DNA of 64,000 nucleotides from Heliopora coerulea (GCA_030142905.1 JASJOG010000257.1:171001-235000), one strand, 5' to 3'; shown: positions 50,201 through 50,998, counted from the first letter of the stretch. Notes: generated by a model not told the origin, from the sequence alone. A program made the numbers and translations.

Positions 50201-50998
50201 ACCACTAGCAAAAACAAGCTTTGTTTACGTTTACTTTCTCCTGTCAAAAATCCTTTTGTGATCAAATTCGTGGGAAAGAGTGGAAATACTTCGGTTTTCC
50301 ATAACATGGTACGTATAAAAATGAAGTAACCACCTTTCGAAAGTAACAAGTACATTTTGTTACGTGATTACAGTATTTTGCACGGTAAATCTCTGAAAAT
50401 TGGGTCTCACTCTAACCTCTGTATCCCAGGATGTATCCACTCTCTTAGGTGGAGTTTATATGGAGGCAAGCCAGACCTTGTTTTCGCTTACATAAGAGGA
50501 GGGCCAGCCCTCCTCTGCGAGATCTCGCTATAGACTATCCAAGATCTCGTCTAGAAGTGCTGGAGGTTTCCACGTAAGCACACTCAGAGTTGCTAGCACT
50601 TCTCTGAGGGCTGGAAAAAATTAATGAACGCATGCGTGCTAGATCCAGTCCTGCTAGAAGTGCCAGCAATTTCCCACGTGAAGGCGAGGTGAAGTCCAGT
50701 CCTCTTTCTAGGGCTAGCCCTGTCATGAGGGCTGGCTCGCTTCCACATAAACACCCTCTAAATTCGACTTCGCTTTCAGTGAAACTAATGCACATGTTCA
50801 CGTTTAAACTTTTAATTACTTTGATCTCTAGTGTGTGGTGAGAACGTCTACGAACCTTCCAAACAGACCTGTTGCAGTGGGATTGCTTACAACAAAAAGG
50901 CAGGCTATACGTGCTGTGGTTCATTCTATTATTCTCCAGGAACCTATCAATGTTGCAGCACGGGAAGCCGCGTTGTGTCCAAGAACGCGCTTTGTTAA
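316..50998 (+). CDS. secreted astacin-MAM-MAM-galaxin-like metalloprotease, 18-exon gene model
   Basis: I assembled 18 exons with consistent phases: 316-415, 6217-6282, 8589-8654, 8874-8960, 10135-10209, 15613-15675, 17852-18034, 20957-21068, 24981-25159, 26740-26850, 30472-30579, 31185-31235, 33030-33164, 36807-37066, 41901-42069, 46702-46952, 48345-48435, 50832-50998. They total 2274 nt, or 757 residues plus stop. Order: signal peptide (about 1-20); acidic pro-region (34-152, 45 of 119 residues Asp/Glu); propeptide end with FEED (161-164) and RKR (192-194); astacin domain (about 195-383) with [19 protein letters not shown] (280-298), Met-turn SVMHYG (335-340) and Cys 230, 252, 272, 382 spaced as in astacin; Pro/Ser linker (385-400); MAM1 (Cys 405, 412, 477, 559); MAM2 (Cys 565, 572, 620, 699); galaxin-like module (704-757). 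Astacins are secreted zinc endopeptidases that cut extracellular matrix, procollagen or developmental regulators; MAM domains mediate adhesion or dimerisation. The substrate is unknown. No transmembrane segment follows the MAM domains, so the product should be soluble or matrix-bound. Confidence 0.88.
416..880. other. intron 1, first part, nothing recognised
   Basis: AT-rich intronic sequence with no coding signal, repeat or RNA gene that I can identify. It ends at a TTAA that borders the inverted-repeat element starting at 881. Confidence 0.5.
1908..2187 (-). mobile_element. MITE family A, copy 1
   Basis: About 280 bp, also found at 34838-35126, 35878-36170 and 39745-40045, with degraded or broken copies at 6500 and 16303. 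The hallmark is an internal hairpin with GTGCTTTATC and GATAAAGCAC around a GAGGCGATAGCC core. After that come a CTAATTCGCGAAGAAA block and an AATCATGATTTTCTTTTGT-like end next to TCATGAATTTTTAAT. It has no coding capacity. Confidence 0.65.
2457..2856. mobile_element. inverted-repeat element with a telomere-like core
   Basis: Left end GGTACAAGTGCAGTTTAGCG (2459 on) pairs with the inverted block CCTGGTACGTCCGCTGAACT (2823 on), giving terminal repeats of about 30 bp. Inside is a short array of CCCTAA-type units (about 2650-2698). A second copy without an obvious right end lies at 26065-26300. Confidence 0.5.
3330..3530 (+). pseudogene. possible coding scrap of an element
   Basis: The open frame ending at 3530 has a non-random composition, with [15 protein letters not shown] then TANTK and a Trp-rich tail. 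This recalls the start of the Crypton/KIAA1958-type recombinase family, but the match is weak and from memory. No splice signals or continuation were found. It sits inside the TTAA-flanked element, so it is probably element-derived. Confidence 0.2.
3779..3875. repeat. foldback repeat
   Basis: AATTATAAATTCAAGGGATG at the left is matched by CATCCCTTGAATTTATAATA at the right. The inner pair AGGGATGTATACATATACAT also folds. The whole stretch can form a nested hairpin. Confidence 0.6.
4736..5179. other. intron 1, nothing recognised
   Basis: No gene, tRNA or clear repeat identified. It has short open frames without splice context. Confidence 0.4.
5180..5505 (+). repeat. dispersed repeat D, copy 1
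   Basis: About 330 bp, resembling 31715-32050 block by block: CTTACAATAG, CATTCAAAA, a TTTTCAAC stretch, CTACACAG, CATTTC, TTCATTACAACG, GAATGTTATTCTA. A more diverged part lies at 53095-53250. No coding signal. Confidence 0.5.
5525..5690. repeat. near-perfect palindrome of about 166 bp
   Basis: GGATGCGACAACTTTGGGTG at the left returns inverted as CACCCAAAGTTATCGCATCC at the right. The inner arms (GAAACTTCGACGTTTCGAG / CTCGAAACGTCGAAGTTTC) are exact. The centre reads CGGGCCGACGAAGGGCC. The block resembles the CGAAGGGCC..CGAAACG motif next to the 74-bp array at 9390-9420. Confidence 0.75.
5691..6216. other. end of intron 1, nothing recognised
   Basis: Unannotated intronic DNA that ends in the acceptor TTTGTCTGCTTTCAG before exon 2. 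Confidence 0.5.
6217..6282 (+). CDS. exon 2: acidic pro-region
   Basis: A 66-nt phase 1-1 exon (residues 34-55) with acceptor TTTCAG and donor GTACGT. It encodes six Asp/Glu in 22 residues. Exon 3 has exactly the same length and phase. Confidence 0.75.
6500..6745 (-). mobile_element. MITE family A, degraded copy
   Basis: It retains the diagnostic pieces in reverse order: an ACACAAAGGAAGTCAGTACC end, TCTCTTTAAATACG in the middle and CTCGGCTATCGCCTCG at the hairpin. The opposite hairpin arm is lost. Confidence 0.4.
6969..7288. mobile_element. MITE with CCTTACGAAAATTT ends
   Basis: CCTTACGAAAATTT at the left is mirrored by AAATTTTCGTAAAGG at the right, 320 bp apart. The interior is filled with degenerate TTCACATATGAAAT-type palindromic units. 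No coding capacity. Confidence 0.5.
7729..8155. repeat. palindromic pair of tRNA-like SINEs, family T2
   Basis: Two inverted copies of a roughly 200-bp unit meet near 7945. Each contains a tRNA-like segment with box A (TAGCTCAATGGTTAGAGC-type) and box B (GGTTCGATTCC-type): minus strand at about 7793-7862, plus strand at about 8028-8100. The anticodon arm does not pair properly and no CCA or leader is present, so these are SINE heads rather than tRNA genes. The outer ends read TTGAATGATAGAT. Relatives are at 8160-8262 and 20305-20605. Confidence 0.65.
8160..8262 (-). repeat. partial tRNA-like SINE, family T2
   Basis: It carries the same GAGCCCCAGACGGGGATCGA box B region and AACCTTCTGATGACCGGTGA segment as the neighbouring palindrome. 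It is cut off before box A and continues into unrelated sequence. Confidence 0.55.
8589..8654 (+). CDS. exon 3: acidic pro-region
   Basis: A 66-nt phase 1-1 exon (residues 56-77) after acceptor GATCTTTAG, with donor GTACGA. Nine of 22 residues are Asp/Glu, including a GDDDVD run. Confidence 0.75.
8874..8960 (+). CDS. exon 4: acidic pro-region
   Basis: An 87-nt phase 1-1 exon (residues 78-106) with acceptor TTTTTTCAG and donor GTTTGT. Fourteen of 29 residues are acidic, ending in an EEE run. It is only 219 bases downstream of exon 3. Confidence 0.78.
9437..9945. repeat. 74-bp tandem repeat, seven copies
   Basis: Units starting near 9437, 9511, 9585, 9659, 9733, 9807 and 9881 repeat GCAGTTATCAACCTTTTAAC, then TTATCACTGTCTACGTAGTA, then CTACTGTTATATCAATTATG. 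They differ at only a few positions, so the array is young or homogenised. A single diverged unit lies near 34735-34790. The array follows a GACGAAGGGCC..CGAAACG motif at 9390-9412, as found near other cnidarian mobile-element ends. Confidence 0.88.
10135..10209 (+). CDS. exon 5: acidic pro-region
   Basis: A 75-nt phase 1-1 exon (residues 107-131) with acceptor TCGTTTTAG and donor GTAAGG. Eleven of 25 residues are acidic. The following 5.4-kb intron contains the LINE. Confidence 0.78.
10377..10630. repeat. foldback element
   Basis: ACCAGTGAACTCGATTTCC..GGAATGCTAACT at the left pairs with the inverted AGTTAGCATTCC..GGATCGAGTTCACTGGT at the right. The inner arms hold CCAAGATGGCCGCCCATGG. About 250 bp, no coding content. 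Confidence 0.65.
10634..10762. repeat. small inverted-repeat element
   Basis: AGCCTGATGCAAACACGAGGAG is matched by the inverted CTCCTCGTGTTTGCACCCGGCT. It abuts the previous foldback. Confidence 0.5.
10930..11335. repeat. palindromic pair of tRNA-like SINEs, family T1
   Basis: Two units face each other with the centre near 11131. Each has a tRNA-like head at the outer edge: minus strand at about 10945-11020, plus strand at about 11245-11320. Box A is TAGCTCAATTGGTAGAGC and box B is GAGTTCGAATCTCG. The arms share the CCAATTTAAGTGCACGAGA and TCGCGACAACTTA segments. The loop where the anticodon should be is mismatched, so a working tRNA is unlikely. Relatives: 36355-36580, 37340-37577, 41690-41765, 44800-44945. 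Confidence 0.65.
11336..12026. other. intron 5, little recognised
   Basis: It contains the fragment CCTGAGGATGATTCTGAAAT (about 11389-11408), which recurs next to family T1 SINEs at 36345 and 45170 and probably is their tail. Otherwise nothing identifiable. Confidence 0.4.
12027..12145. repeat. degenerate GTAGAC hexanucleotide array, left part
   Basis: Repeating GTAGAC/GACGTA units with many substitutions. The array resumes at 15275 after the LINE, so it was one array of about 370 bp before insertion. Confidence 0.75.
12130..12145. repeat. 16-bp target site duplication, left copy
   Basis: GTAGACGTAGACAGAT here is repeated exactly at 15275-15290, bordering the LINE on both sides. Confidence 0.7.
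12402..13370 (+). pseudogene. LINE endonuclease region (exonuclease-endonuclease-phosphatase fold)
   Basis: A 322-codon frame. Landmarks: [12 protein letters not shown] (start of the fold), QETKW (the catalytic Glu box), [20 protein letters not shown] (the GDxN box), TYKSG then QVDYILV, and a C-terminal QHRLLVGDI in place of the usual SDH. These are the signature boxes of LINE APE endonucleases, which nick target DNA. The frame ends at a TGA that replaces a Trp codon within a WWW run. The same frame resumes at once, so this is a nonsense mutation rather than a true end. Confidence 0.88.
13386..14486 (+). pseudogene. LINE reverse transcriptase, N-terminal and middle part
   Basis: Same reading frame as the endonuclease, six codons after its stop. 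A basic linker leads to RT blocks: [61 protein letters not shown] (the first catalytic Asp) and [13 protein letters not shown]. The frame then drifts into a meaningless tail ([14 protein letters not shown]) because of a frameshift before the active-site box. Confidence 0.88.
14483..15241 (+). pseudogene. LINE reverse transcriptase, C-terminal part
   Basis: The active-site box ([12 protein letters not shown], about 14456-14491) lies in this frame just upstream of the first usable start, directly behind a TAG. It is followed by KTKxx-type thumb sequence, [37 protein letters not shown] and GRGRPKKRW, the usual C-terminal landmarks of this LINE group. It ends at the TAG at 15239-15241 just before the (AAG)n tail. 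Confidence 0.85.
15275..15530. repeat. degenerate GTAGAC hexanucleotide array, right part
   Basis: It begins with the second copy of the LINE target duplication (15275-15290). It continues with GTAGAC, CTAGAC and GACGTA units, including an (ACCTAG)n run near 15322-15354. Confidence 0.75.
15613..15675 (+). CDS. exon 6: acidic pro-region, last part
   Basis: A 63-nt phase 1-1 exon (residues 132-152) with acceptor TTTTCTCTTTAG and donor GTAAGT. VVDDGDD is followed by a less acidic tail. It is only 82 bases after the hexanucleotide array. Confidence 0.75.
15766..16293. mobile_element. hAT-like MITE
   Basis: Ends CAGTGACGTACCCTGTGGG / CCACGGACCTCGTTACGCCACTG form imperfect inverted repeats starting with CAGTG. 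Flanking octamers GTTAAATA (15758-15765) and TTTAAATA (16294-16301) match at 7 of 8 bases, as expected for an 8-bp hAT duplication. The interior has no transposase. Confidence 0.65.
16400..16880. mobile_element. family B element, split
   Basis: CGGATTCCCGTGTTTGGATAC at the left and GGATATTCTAATCCAAACACGGGT at the right resemble the paired ends of the element at 24541-24720. The centre is occupied by MITE C. Confidence 0.45.
16477..16840. mobile_element. MITE C with perfect 19-bp terminal repeats
   Basis: ATTGAACTCTAAAAAGACT (16477-16495) is the exact reverse complement of 16822-16840. 364 bp, non-coding, containing GCCAACATGGCGGCTGAC-type sequence. Other copies: 27365-28900 (split) and a collapsed remnant at 23851-23885. 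Confidence 0.8.
17571..17840. repeat. long polypyrimidine microsatellite before exon 7
   Basis: Degenerate TTCG, TTCA, TTCC and TTTC tetranucleotide repeats run for about 270 bases with almost no purines on the + strand and stop 11 bases before exon 7. The + strand open frames across it (Ser/Phe/Leu strings) are artefacts of the repeat. It acts in effect as the polypyrimidine tract of the exon 7 acceptor. Confidence 0.85.
17852..18034 (+). CDS. exon 7: propeptide end and start of the catalytic domain
   Basis: 183 nt, residues 153-213. [11 protein letters not shown] (161-171) aligns with the conserved FxGD propeptide motif of astacins, whose Asp blocks the zinc. Here Gly is replaced by Glu but Asp164 is kept. 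RAARKR (189-194) is a furin-like site, followed by [13 protein letters not shown], the first strand of the mature enzyme. The frame forces the acceptor CTAAAG at 17846-17851. Donor GTAAGT. Confidence 0.85.
18134..18620. repeat. dispersed repeat E, copy 1
   Basis: It starts CAGTGACGTAGCGAAAGCGG and contains GGTGCCACCCC and the CTATAGTCCCTCTGACACCA stretch. Much of it matches 25255-25560 in inverted orientation, and the left end resembles the hAT-like MITE at 60722-61227. Confidence 0.45.
18833..19312 (+). repeat. dispersed repeat F, intact copy
   Basis: 480 bp whose segments reappear in the same order at 43636-43732, 44690-44770 and 45195-45497: GTTTACAAGACCACAGCCAC, GGATGTTGCTTGG..CCACCTTCCAA, GCAAGCAGCAACAC, GCGCAGTTTCAACAT. 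This copy shows the uninterrupted arrangement. Confidence 0.65.
19313..20304. other. intron 7, nothing recognised
   Basis: About 1 kb without coding signal or repeat that I can name. Confidence 0.4.
20305..20605. repeat. tRNA-like SINE, family T2, with palindromic core
   Basis: GATATCTTGAATGATAGATG leads into a minus-strand tRNA-like block (about 20365-20445), related to that at 7793-7862. After it TAATGTTATTAATAAGATAT returns inverted near 20560-20595. The second tRNA-like head is missing. Confidence 0.5.
20957..21068 (+). CDS. exon 8: astacin catalytic domain
   Basis: 112 nt, residues 214-250 plus two bases. It encodes the N-terminal helix and strands with Cys230, ending GRWNG just before the Cys252 exon. 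Acceptor TTTTTTTTACAG, donor GTAAGT. Confidence 0.9.
21127..21900 (+). mobile_element. pogo/Tigger-like element remnant
   Basis: Both borders are packed with short inverted TCCGAAATTTTT / AAAATTTCGGAC-type units (21150-21230 on the left, 21790-21897 on the right). Between them is a transposase tail. The exact ends are unclear. Confidence 0.45.
21363..21569 (+). pseudogene. C-terminal scrap of a DDE transposase
   Basis: A 68-residue frame: [12 protein letters not shown], then [20 protein letters not shown], then YDHL and a GF near the end. This is the pattern of the C-terminus of DDE-superfamily (pogo/Tigger-like) transposases in animals, from memory. The catalytic part is absent. Confidence 0.45.
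22094..22525. mobile_element. MITE with TGATTACATGA ends, copy 1
   Basis: TTAAGGCTTTGATTACATGA at the left mirrors CCATGTAATCAGGCCCTAAG at the right. The interior has GC-rich CCCGGC blocks. A second copy is at 47370-47765, with a similar motif in the element at 37587-38755. Confidence 0.6.
22526..23459. other. intron 8, nothing recognised
   Basis: No gene or clear repeat. It includes AATATGGCGGCAATC and GATCATGACC segments without assignable function. Confidence 0.4.
23460..23760. repeat. dispersed repeat G, copy 1
   Basis: CTGTTATAATTACTGACCGG..ATATCAACTAATGCAGAGAG..AAAATTATGCAAGTC occurs inverted at 54230-54430. It is rich in CATAAT/ATTATG words. No coding signal. Confidence 0.5.
23851..23885. 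repeat. collapsed MITE C: two terminal repeats with no interior
   Basis: ATTGAACTCTATAAAAAG is joined directly to TCTTTTTAGAGTTCAAT, making a 35-bp palindrome of the two 19-bp ends of MITE C. The immediate flanks (ACTGGGTACC / GTACCCAGT) are also inverted. Confidence 0.7.
24184..24228. repeat. 45-bp palindrome
   Basis: CTACATTAACTTTAGTACG is mirrored by CGTACTAAAGTTAATGTAG around a short AGACC centre. Confidence 0.75.
24541..24720. mobile_element. family B short element
   Basis: GTACCACATGGATTCCTGTG..TTTCGATACTG at the left is mirrored by GCGGTATCCAAACACGGAAA..CCATTAGGTAT at the right, 180 bp in all. Its ends match the split element at 16400-16880. Confidence 0.5.
24981..25159 (+). CDS. exon 9: astacin zinc-binding region
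   Basis: 179 nt, residues 251-309 plus one base. GCYSYVG (Cys252), then GTGCNSVG (Cys272), then [19 protein letters not shown] with zinc ligands His280, His284 and His290 and catalytic Glu281. All diagnostic residues of the astacin HExxHxxGFxHExxRxDRD motif are present, so the enzyme should be active. Acceptor TTCAATTATAG, donor GTGAGT. Confidence 0.95.
25255..25560. repeat. dispersed repeat E, inverted copy
   Basis: Begins CCCAGGGGTGGCGCC and ends in CCCCTCTGGTTTAGCCCCCTG. The middle (GTTATTGATTTAGCCAAGAA, CTTGCAAAAAATAACATG) is the reverse complement of parts of 18134-18620. Confidence 0.45.
26065..26300 (+). repeat. second copy of the telomere-core element, right end absent
   Basis: GGTACAAGTGCAGTTTCGCG..CCGCTGGCC..CGGCTCAACA..GATATCACTCAATTCAC follows 2457-2640 closely. 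The CCCTAA core has decayed to a short CTAATACTAAACCTAACTAA stretch. Confidence 0.55.
26301..26739. other. end of intron 9, nothing recognised
   Basis: AT-rich with CATTAACAC-like words. It ends in the acceptor TTTGTATACAG. Confidence 0.4.
26740..26850 (+). CDS. exon 10: Met-turn region of astacin
   Basis: 111 nt, residues 310-347. [11 protein letters not shown] carries Met337 and Tyr339, the Met-turn and the fifth zinc ligand/transition-state tyrosine of astacins. The spacing from the zinc site (57 residues) is close to that in astacin. Donor GTGAGT. Confidence 0.95.
27662..27847 (+). pseudogene. LINE ORF tail
   Basis: A 62-codon open frame ending in TGA reads [20 protein letters not shown] near its middle and closes with a basic FKxx-like stretch. 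That is the usual C-terminal tail of CR1/jockey-type LINE polyproteins (SGxxLWNSLP motif, from memory). Only the tail is present. Confidence 0.45.
27843..28140. repeat. 300-bp near-perfect palindrome
   Basis: The left arm runs from ACTGATTTTTTCAGTAAAAA to AATTGAAGAAACAGTT. The right arm is its mirror, ending GGTTTTTACTGGAAAAATCA. The centre (TCTGTTTCTAACAGAATTC) is at about 27986. Arms of about 140 bp differ at few positions. Confidence 0.8.
28901..29419. other. intron 10, nothing recognised
   Basis: AT-rich intronic DNA with no gene or clear repeat. Confidence 0.4.
29420..29985. repeat. widely spaced inverted repeat
   Basis: CCGGAACGGTCGATGCCAGCATAAGGTTCTCGCCATCCCCAAG-type sequence at about 29450-29505 is the reverse complement of 29915-29970. 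Arms of roughly 95 bp enclose about 390 bp, including GGTTAGGTTAGGGTT. Confidence 0.6.
30065..30376. mobile_element. hAT-like MITE, family H
   Basis: CAGTGGCGAAGCTAAGC (30065 on) is mirrored by CTTAGCTTCGCCACTG ending at 30376. Flanking octamers TATCTACG and TCTCTAGC are only partly alike. The interior repeats GTCATGCTATGCAAAT-like words. A longer, interrupted relative is at 47274-48253. Confidence 0.65.
30472..30579 (+). CDS. exon 11: end of astacin domain
   Basis: 108 nt, residues 348-383. It carries the C-terminal IGQRxGLSxxD-type segment ([21 protein letters not shown]) and Cys382, expected to pair with Cys230. Acceptor: a long T run, then CAAAG. Donor GTAAGT. Confidence 0.92.
30653..31032. 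mobile_element. MITE with AGGGACCTTAAGAT ends, copy 1
   Basis: AGGGACCTTAAGATCT at the left mirrors ATCTTAAGGTCCCT at the right. It shares TTAAAGAAACCATGGTTTAT, CACTCCGCGAGC and GACGTCGTCGTTGAAGT with 51657-52018. 380 bp, non-coding. Confidence 0.75.
31185..31235 (+). CDS. exon 12: Pro/Ser linker
   Basis: A 51-nt phase 1-1 exon (residues 384-400), [16 protein letters not shown], between the protease and MAM1. Acceptor TTATTATTTTAG, donor GTACTC. Confidence 0.8.
31320..31590. repeat. TCATA-type AT-rich microsatellite
   Basis: Degenerate CATATCATAC units change orientation to GATATGATAT near 31545, so the block can fold on itself. Flanked by AGAATAATTCTAAA words on both sides. The open frames across it (Tyr/Ile/His strings) are artefacts. 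Confidence 0.8.
31715..32050 (+). repeat. dispersed repeat D, copy 2
   Basis: Corresponds to 5180-5505 in the same orientation, ending ATTCATTACAACGTCAACGG AATGTTATTCTACT. Confidence 0.5.
32158..32480. mobile_element. MITE with CGCATATAA ends
   Basis: CCTATTACCCCGCATATAAA at the left mirrors TTATATGCGTGGTAATAG at the right. The interior repeats GCGCATGCGCCT and CTTATAGGCGCATG words. About 320 bp. Confidence 0.6.
32481..33029. other. end of intron 12, nothing recognised
   Basis: No gene or repeat identified. It ends in the acceptor TTGTGATTGTAG. Confidence 0.4.
33030..33164 (+). CDS. exon 13: MAM domain 1, first part
   Basis: 135 nt, residues 401-445. [10 protein letters not shown] carries Cys405 and Cys412, followed by the [16 protein letters not shown] loop, which is typical of the MAM N-terminus. 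Donor GTAACA. Confidence 0.92.
33230..33510. repeat. element with degenerate GGGTTA array
   Basis: GTGAGGGTTATGGTAAAG units (33278-33355) grade into GGGTTGGGGTTAGGATTACG. Downstream, CCGCTGGTC..CATCGGCTCAACA resembles the CCGCTGGCC..CGGCTCAACA of 26100-26125, suggesting kinship with the telomere-core elements at 2457 and 26065. Confidence 0.45.
33632..34190 (-). mobile_element. mariner-like element remnant
   Basis: The left end AATGTATACACACTTTGAAT is mirrored at the right by ATTCAAAGTGTGTATACATT followed by TTTTGGGACACCCTG. The outer CAGGGTGTCCC is lost on the left. The enclosed minus-strand sequence is a decayed transposase. Confidence 0.7.
33690..34080 (-). pseudogene. mariner-type transposase C-terminal part, broken
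   Basis: Read on the minus strand: [20 protein letters not shown] (second catalytic Asp box), then [20 protein letters not shown] with LDFF, matching the [12 protein letters not shown] block of Tc1/mariner transposases. Further down the frame is broken by stops and a shift, so no function is expected. Confidence 0.75.
34150..34300. repeat. duplicated mariner ends in TA-rich repeat
   Basis: TGTATACATTTTTTGGGACACC occurs three times (about 34150, 34172 and 34216), interleaved with (TA)n and ATACATATAT runs. Confidence 0.65.
34495..34835. repeat. microsatellite cluster
   Basis: ATGTATATGTGTAT grades into (TG)n at 34497-34578. After about 150 bases containing one diverged 74-bp unit (34735-34790), a (TA)n run follows at 34794-34834. 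Confidence 0.75.
34838..35126 (+). mobile_element. MITE family A, copy
   Basis: It has the full hairpin (AGTGCTTTATCAG..GATAAAGCACG), CGCTAATTCGCGAAGAAA and the AATCATGATTTTCTTTTGT end. It runs straight into the GATA microsatellite. Confidence 0.75.
35127..35218. repeat. (GATA)n microsatellite
   Basis: About 23 uninterrupted GATA units at the edge of a MITE family A copy. Confidence 0.95.
35282..35395 (+). pseudogene. LINE reverse transcriptase scrap
   Basis: [16 protein letters not shown] then [13 protein letters not shown] matches the ..W...L..YLSxxxENIQKRxLKII.. block found after the RT core in CR1/L2-type LINEs (from memory). Only this block is recognisable. Confidence 0.45.
35878..36170 (+). 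mobile_element. MITE family A, best-preserved copy
   Basis: GAGCAGGAGTGCTTTATCGG, GAGGCGATAGCCGAGTGTTT, CCCGATAAAGCACGAACTGC, then the CGTGAAGAAAGTTTGG and GACACGGTTATGATTTTCTT blocks. This is the reference for the family in this window. Confidence 0.8.
36355..36580 (-). repeat. tRNA-like SINE, family T1
   Basis: The minus-strand tRNA-like block (about 36416-36490) has box A TAGCTCAACAGGTAGAGC and box B GAGTTCAAATCCCG. The tail carries the GAATCATCCTCAGGG motif at 36345-36360. Confidence 0.6.
36807..37066 (+). CDS. exon 14: MAM domain 1, core
   Basis: 260 nt, residues 446-532. [18 protein letters not shown] is followed by [20 protein letters not shown] with Cys477, then the WKQAKVTV strand. 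It ends in phase 0 at TTTTAC before GTACGT; the next exon continues as a MAM strand. Confidence 0.92.
37340..37577. repeat. palindromic tRNA-like SINE pair, family T1, clipped
   Basis: TGAGCTATCGAGTCCACAGG..CCAATTTGAGTGCGCGAG at the left is mirrored by CTCGTGCACTTAAATTGG..GTTGACTCGATAGCTCAACA at the right. Both tRNA-like heads are cut, the left within box A and the right at ACCGGTATCCC. Confidence 0.6.
37587..38755. mobile_element. hAT-like element without transposase
   Basis: Left GATACCGGGGCCGATTGCATGGAGCGGG and right CCGCTCCATGTAATCGGCCGCTG are imperfect inverted ends. ACATTGTT is found on both sides (37579-37586 and next to 38756), as an 8-bp target duplication. It inserted exactly at the clipped end of the SINE. 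Inside is a short ATATAAGCCCC element (about 38220-38335). Confidence 0.5.
39320..39620 (+). pseudogene. GIY-YIG endonuclease fragment of a Penelope-like element
   Basis: [18 protein letters not shown] fits the GIY-YIG start (ALYVGQT for xIYxGxT), preceded by the CLRSRVVY strand. After an in-frame stop the frame goes on with [26 protein letters not shown], a second stop, and [18 protein letters not shown]. Two stops make it non-functional. The reverse transcriptase part is missing. Confidence 0.65.
39745..40045 (+). mobile_element. MITE family A, inside the Penelope-like remnant
   Basis: GAGCTGGAGTGCTTTATCGG, GAGGCGGAAGCCGAGTATTT, CCGATAAAGCAAGTACTTCG, then the GACACGGTTATGATTTCCTT block. 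Confidence 0.75.
40151..41180. other. intron 14, nothing named
   Basis: It contains a poly(A)-rich patch (about 40815-40850) and GGGGGGGCATGCCCCCAGAAC-type sequence that resembles 27240-27265. No gene. Confidence 0.4.
41185..41890. repeat. GTTGAAC-rich element
   Basis: CGGGCCAAACACTCTGAACA at the left and CAGGCGTTTGACCGGGGCTT at the right bracket degenerate GTTGAACGATGTTGAACG and AACATTGTTGCATCCAACAT words. It resembles the element at 44083-44536. Confidence 0.4.
41690..41765 (-). repeat. tRNA-like SINE head, family T1
   Basis: GGATTCGAAGTCGCATCTTC (box B side) and GCTTTACCAGTTCAGCTGTC (box A side), minus strand. Just upstream a CCAGTGTTACTACAGGAGG-AAACCGGAGT block (about 41502-41532) may be the SINE's central domain. 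Confidence 0.45.
41901..42069 (+). CDS. exon 15: end of MAM1 and start of MAM2
   Basis: 169 nt, residues 533-588 plus one base. [16 protein letters not shown] closes MAM1 (Cys559, the IAxDDI motif) and, five residues on, [10 protein letters not shown] opens MAM2 (Cys565, Cys572). The two MAM domains are thus separated by only a few residues and share an exon. Donor GTAGGT. Confidence 0.9.
42361..42430. repeat. interstitial telomere-like repeat
   Basis: GTTAGGCTTAGGCTTAGG leads to GGGTTAGGGTTAGGGTTA and then inverts to CCTAACCCTAAT. The flanks are a long inverted repeat (about 42230-42350 against 42480-42555, with GTGACTGGAAAATTAAGTAT mirrored by ATACTTAATTTTCCAGTC). Confidence 0.75.
42815..42895. 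repeat. degenerate telomere-like repeat
   Basis: TAGGTCTAGGGTTAGGGTTA..GGGTTAGGATTTGG units. The open frames here are by-products of the repeat. Confidence 0.7.
43049..43207. mobile_element. short MITE
   Basis: GCCCGTTTTCCACTAGGCAA..CAGGCGAATCGACTTTT is mirrored by AAAAGTCGCTTTGCCTG..TGTGGAAAACGGCC. 160 bp. Confidence 0.6.
43506..43565. repeat. 60-bp hairpin
   Basis: CGGCGACTGTTGTAGAAGTT is mirrored by AACTTCTACAACAATT..CAGTCGCCG. Confidence 0.7.
44083..44536. mobile_element. MITE with GCCAAACGAATGCAACAT ends
   Basis: CCTCGCCAAACGAATGCAACAT at the left is mirrored by ATGTTGCATTCGTTTGGCCAGG at the right. The interior has AACATTGTTGAA and TGATGCAACATGATGCAAC runs. 450 bp. Confidence 0.6.
44800..44945 (-). 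repeat. tRNA-like SINE, family T1
   Basis: Minus-strand head with box B side GCGAGATTCAAGCTCGC and box A side GCTCTGCCAATTGAGCTATC. An insertion in the anticodon arm (CACCGCTGCTGTG) shows decay. Confidence 0.5.
45723..45830. repeat. 52-bp tandem duplication
   Basis: GTCTGACCAGACAGAGGCCC.. and GTCTGACCAATCAGAGGCCC.. are adjacent near-copies, both continuing ACGATTGTTCACCAC. Confidence 0.7.
45831..46701. other. end of intron 15, nothing recognised
   Basis: AT-rich, with a short (TTA)n run near 46300. It ends in the acceptor TTTTCGACTCAG. Confidence 0.4.
46702..46952 (+). CDS. exon 16: MAM domain 2, core
   Basis: 251 nt, residues 589-672. [11 protein letters not shown], then [11 protein letters not shown] with Cys620, then the WLEYQVRF strand. 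It joins the previous exon in phase 1 but leaves MAM2 17 residues shorter than MAM1 between the second and third cysteine. Donor GTAAGT. Confidence 0.9.
47274..48253. mobile_element. hAT-like family H copy, interrupted
   Basis: GCAGTGACGAGGCTAAAC..GGTCATGCTATGCAAATG at the left and AATTTGCATAGTATGACCAG..GGTTCGTCACTGC at the right correspond to the ends of 30065-30376. The MITE at 47370-47765 and other sequence interrupt it. Confidence 0.5.
47370..47765. mobile_element. MITE with TGATTACATGA ends, copy 2
   Basis: AAGGCTCTGATTACATGACG at the left is mirrored by CTCGTGTAATCAGGACCTAT at the right. The interior repeats GAGCTGGCCCG words. Confidence 0.6.
48345..48435 (+). CDS. exon 17: end of MAM2
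   Basis: 91 nt, residues 673-702 plus one base. [20 protein letters not shown] matches the FEGxxGxxxxGxIAIDDI motif, ending SGSC with Cys699. The motif has RLDN in place of ALDD. Acceptor TTTCTCTCTTAG, donor GTAAGC. Confidence 0.92.
48436..49145. other. intron 17, nothing named
   Basis: It includes a block starting CTCGTACCCAGAGTCTTTCC (about 48970) and a GAGCGAAGAAAAAACCCG stretch that look like a decayed repeat. No gene. Confidence 0.35.
49146..50005. mobile_element. inverted-repeat element
   Basis: ATAATATACCTGGACTGCGG..GGCGTCATTAGAAGTCC at the left is mirrored by GGACCTCTAATGAAGTC..CGCTGTCCAGGTATATTAT at the right. Arms of about 80 bp, total 860 bp, no transposase. Confidence 0.6.
50451..50762. 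mobile_element. MITE with GTTTATATGG ends, copy 1
   Basis: GGTGGAGTTTATATGGAGGC at the left is mirrored by GCTTCCACATAAACACCC at the right. It repeats AGGGCTGGC/CCAGCCCT and GAGATCTCGCTAT. A sister copy is at 61482-61817. Confidence 0.7.
50832..50998 (+). CDS. exon 18: galaxin-like module and stop
   Basis: Residues 703-757 and TAA. Eight cysteines in strict order: C704, CC716-717, CC730-731, CC743-744, C757, with steps of 12, 13, 12 and 13. Texture: [14 protein letters not shown], then [11 protein letters not shown], then YQCC. Regularly spaced double cysteines with VY.P..Q.CC motifs are the hallmark of galaxins, soluble proteins of coral skeletal organic matrix and related secreted proteins. 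Galaxins carry many repeats; this tail holds about four half-units in a single exon. Acceptor TTGATCTCTAG. Confidence 0.85.

Noticed and set aside
50535..50924. 129-codon minus-strand frame
   Set aside because: It spans a MITE and the antisense of exon 18 and has no splice context or recognisable domain.
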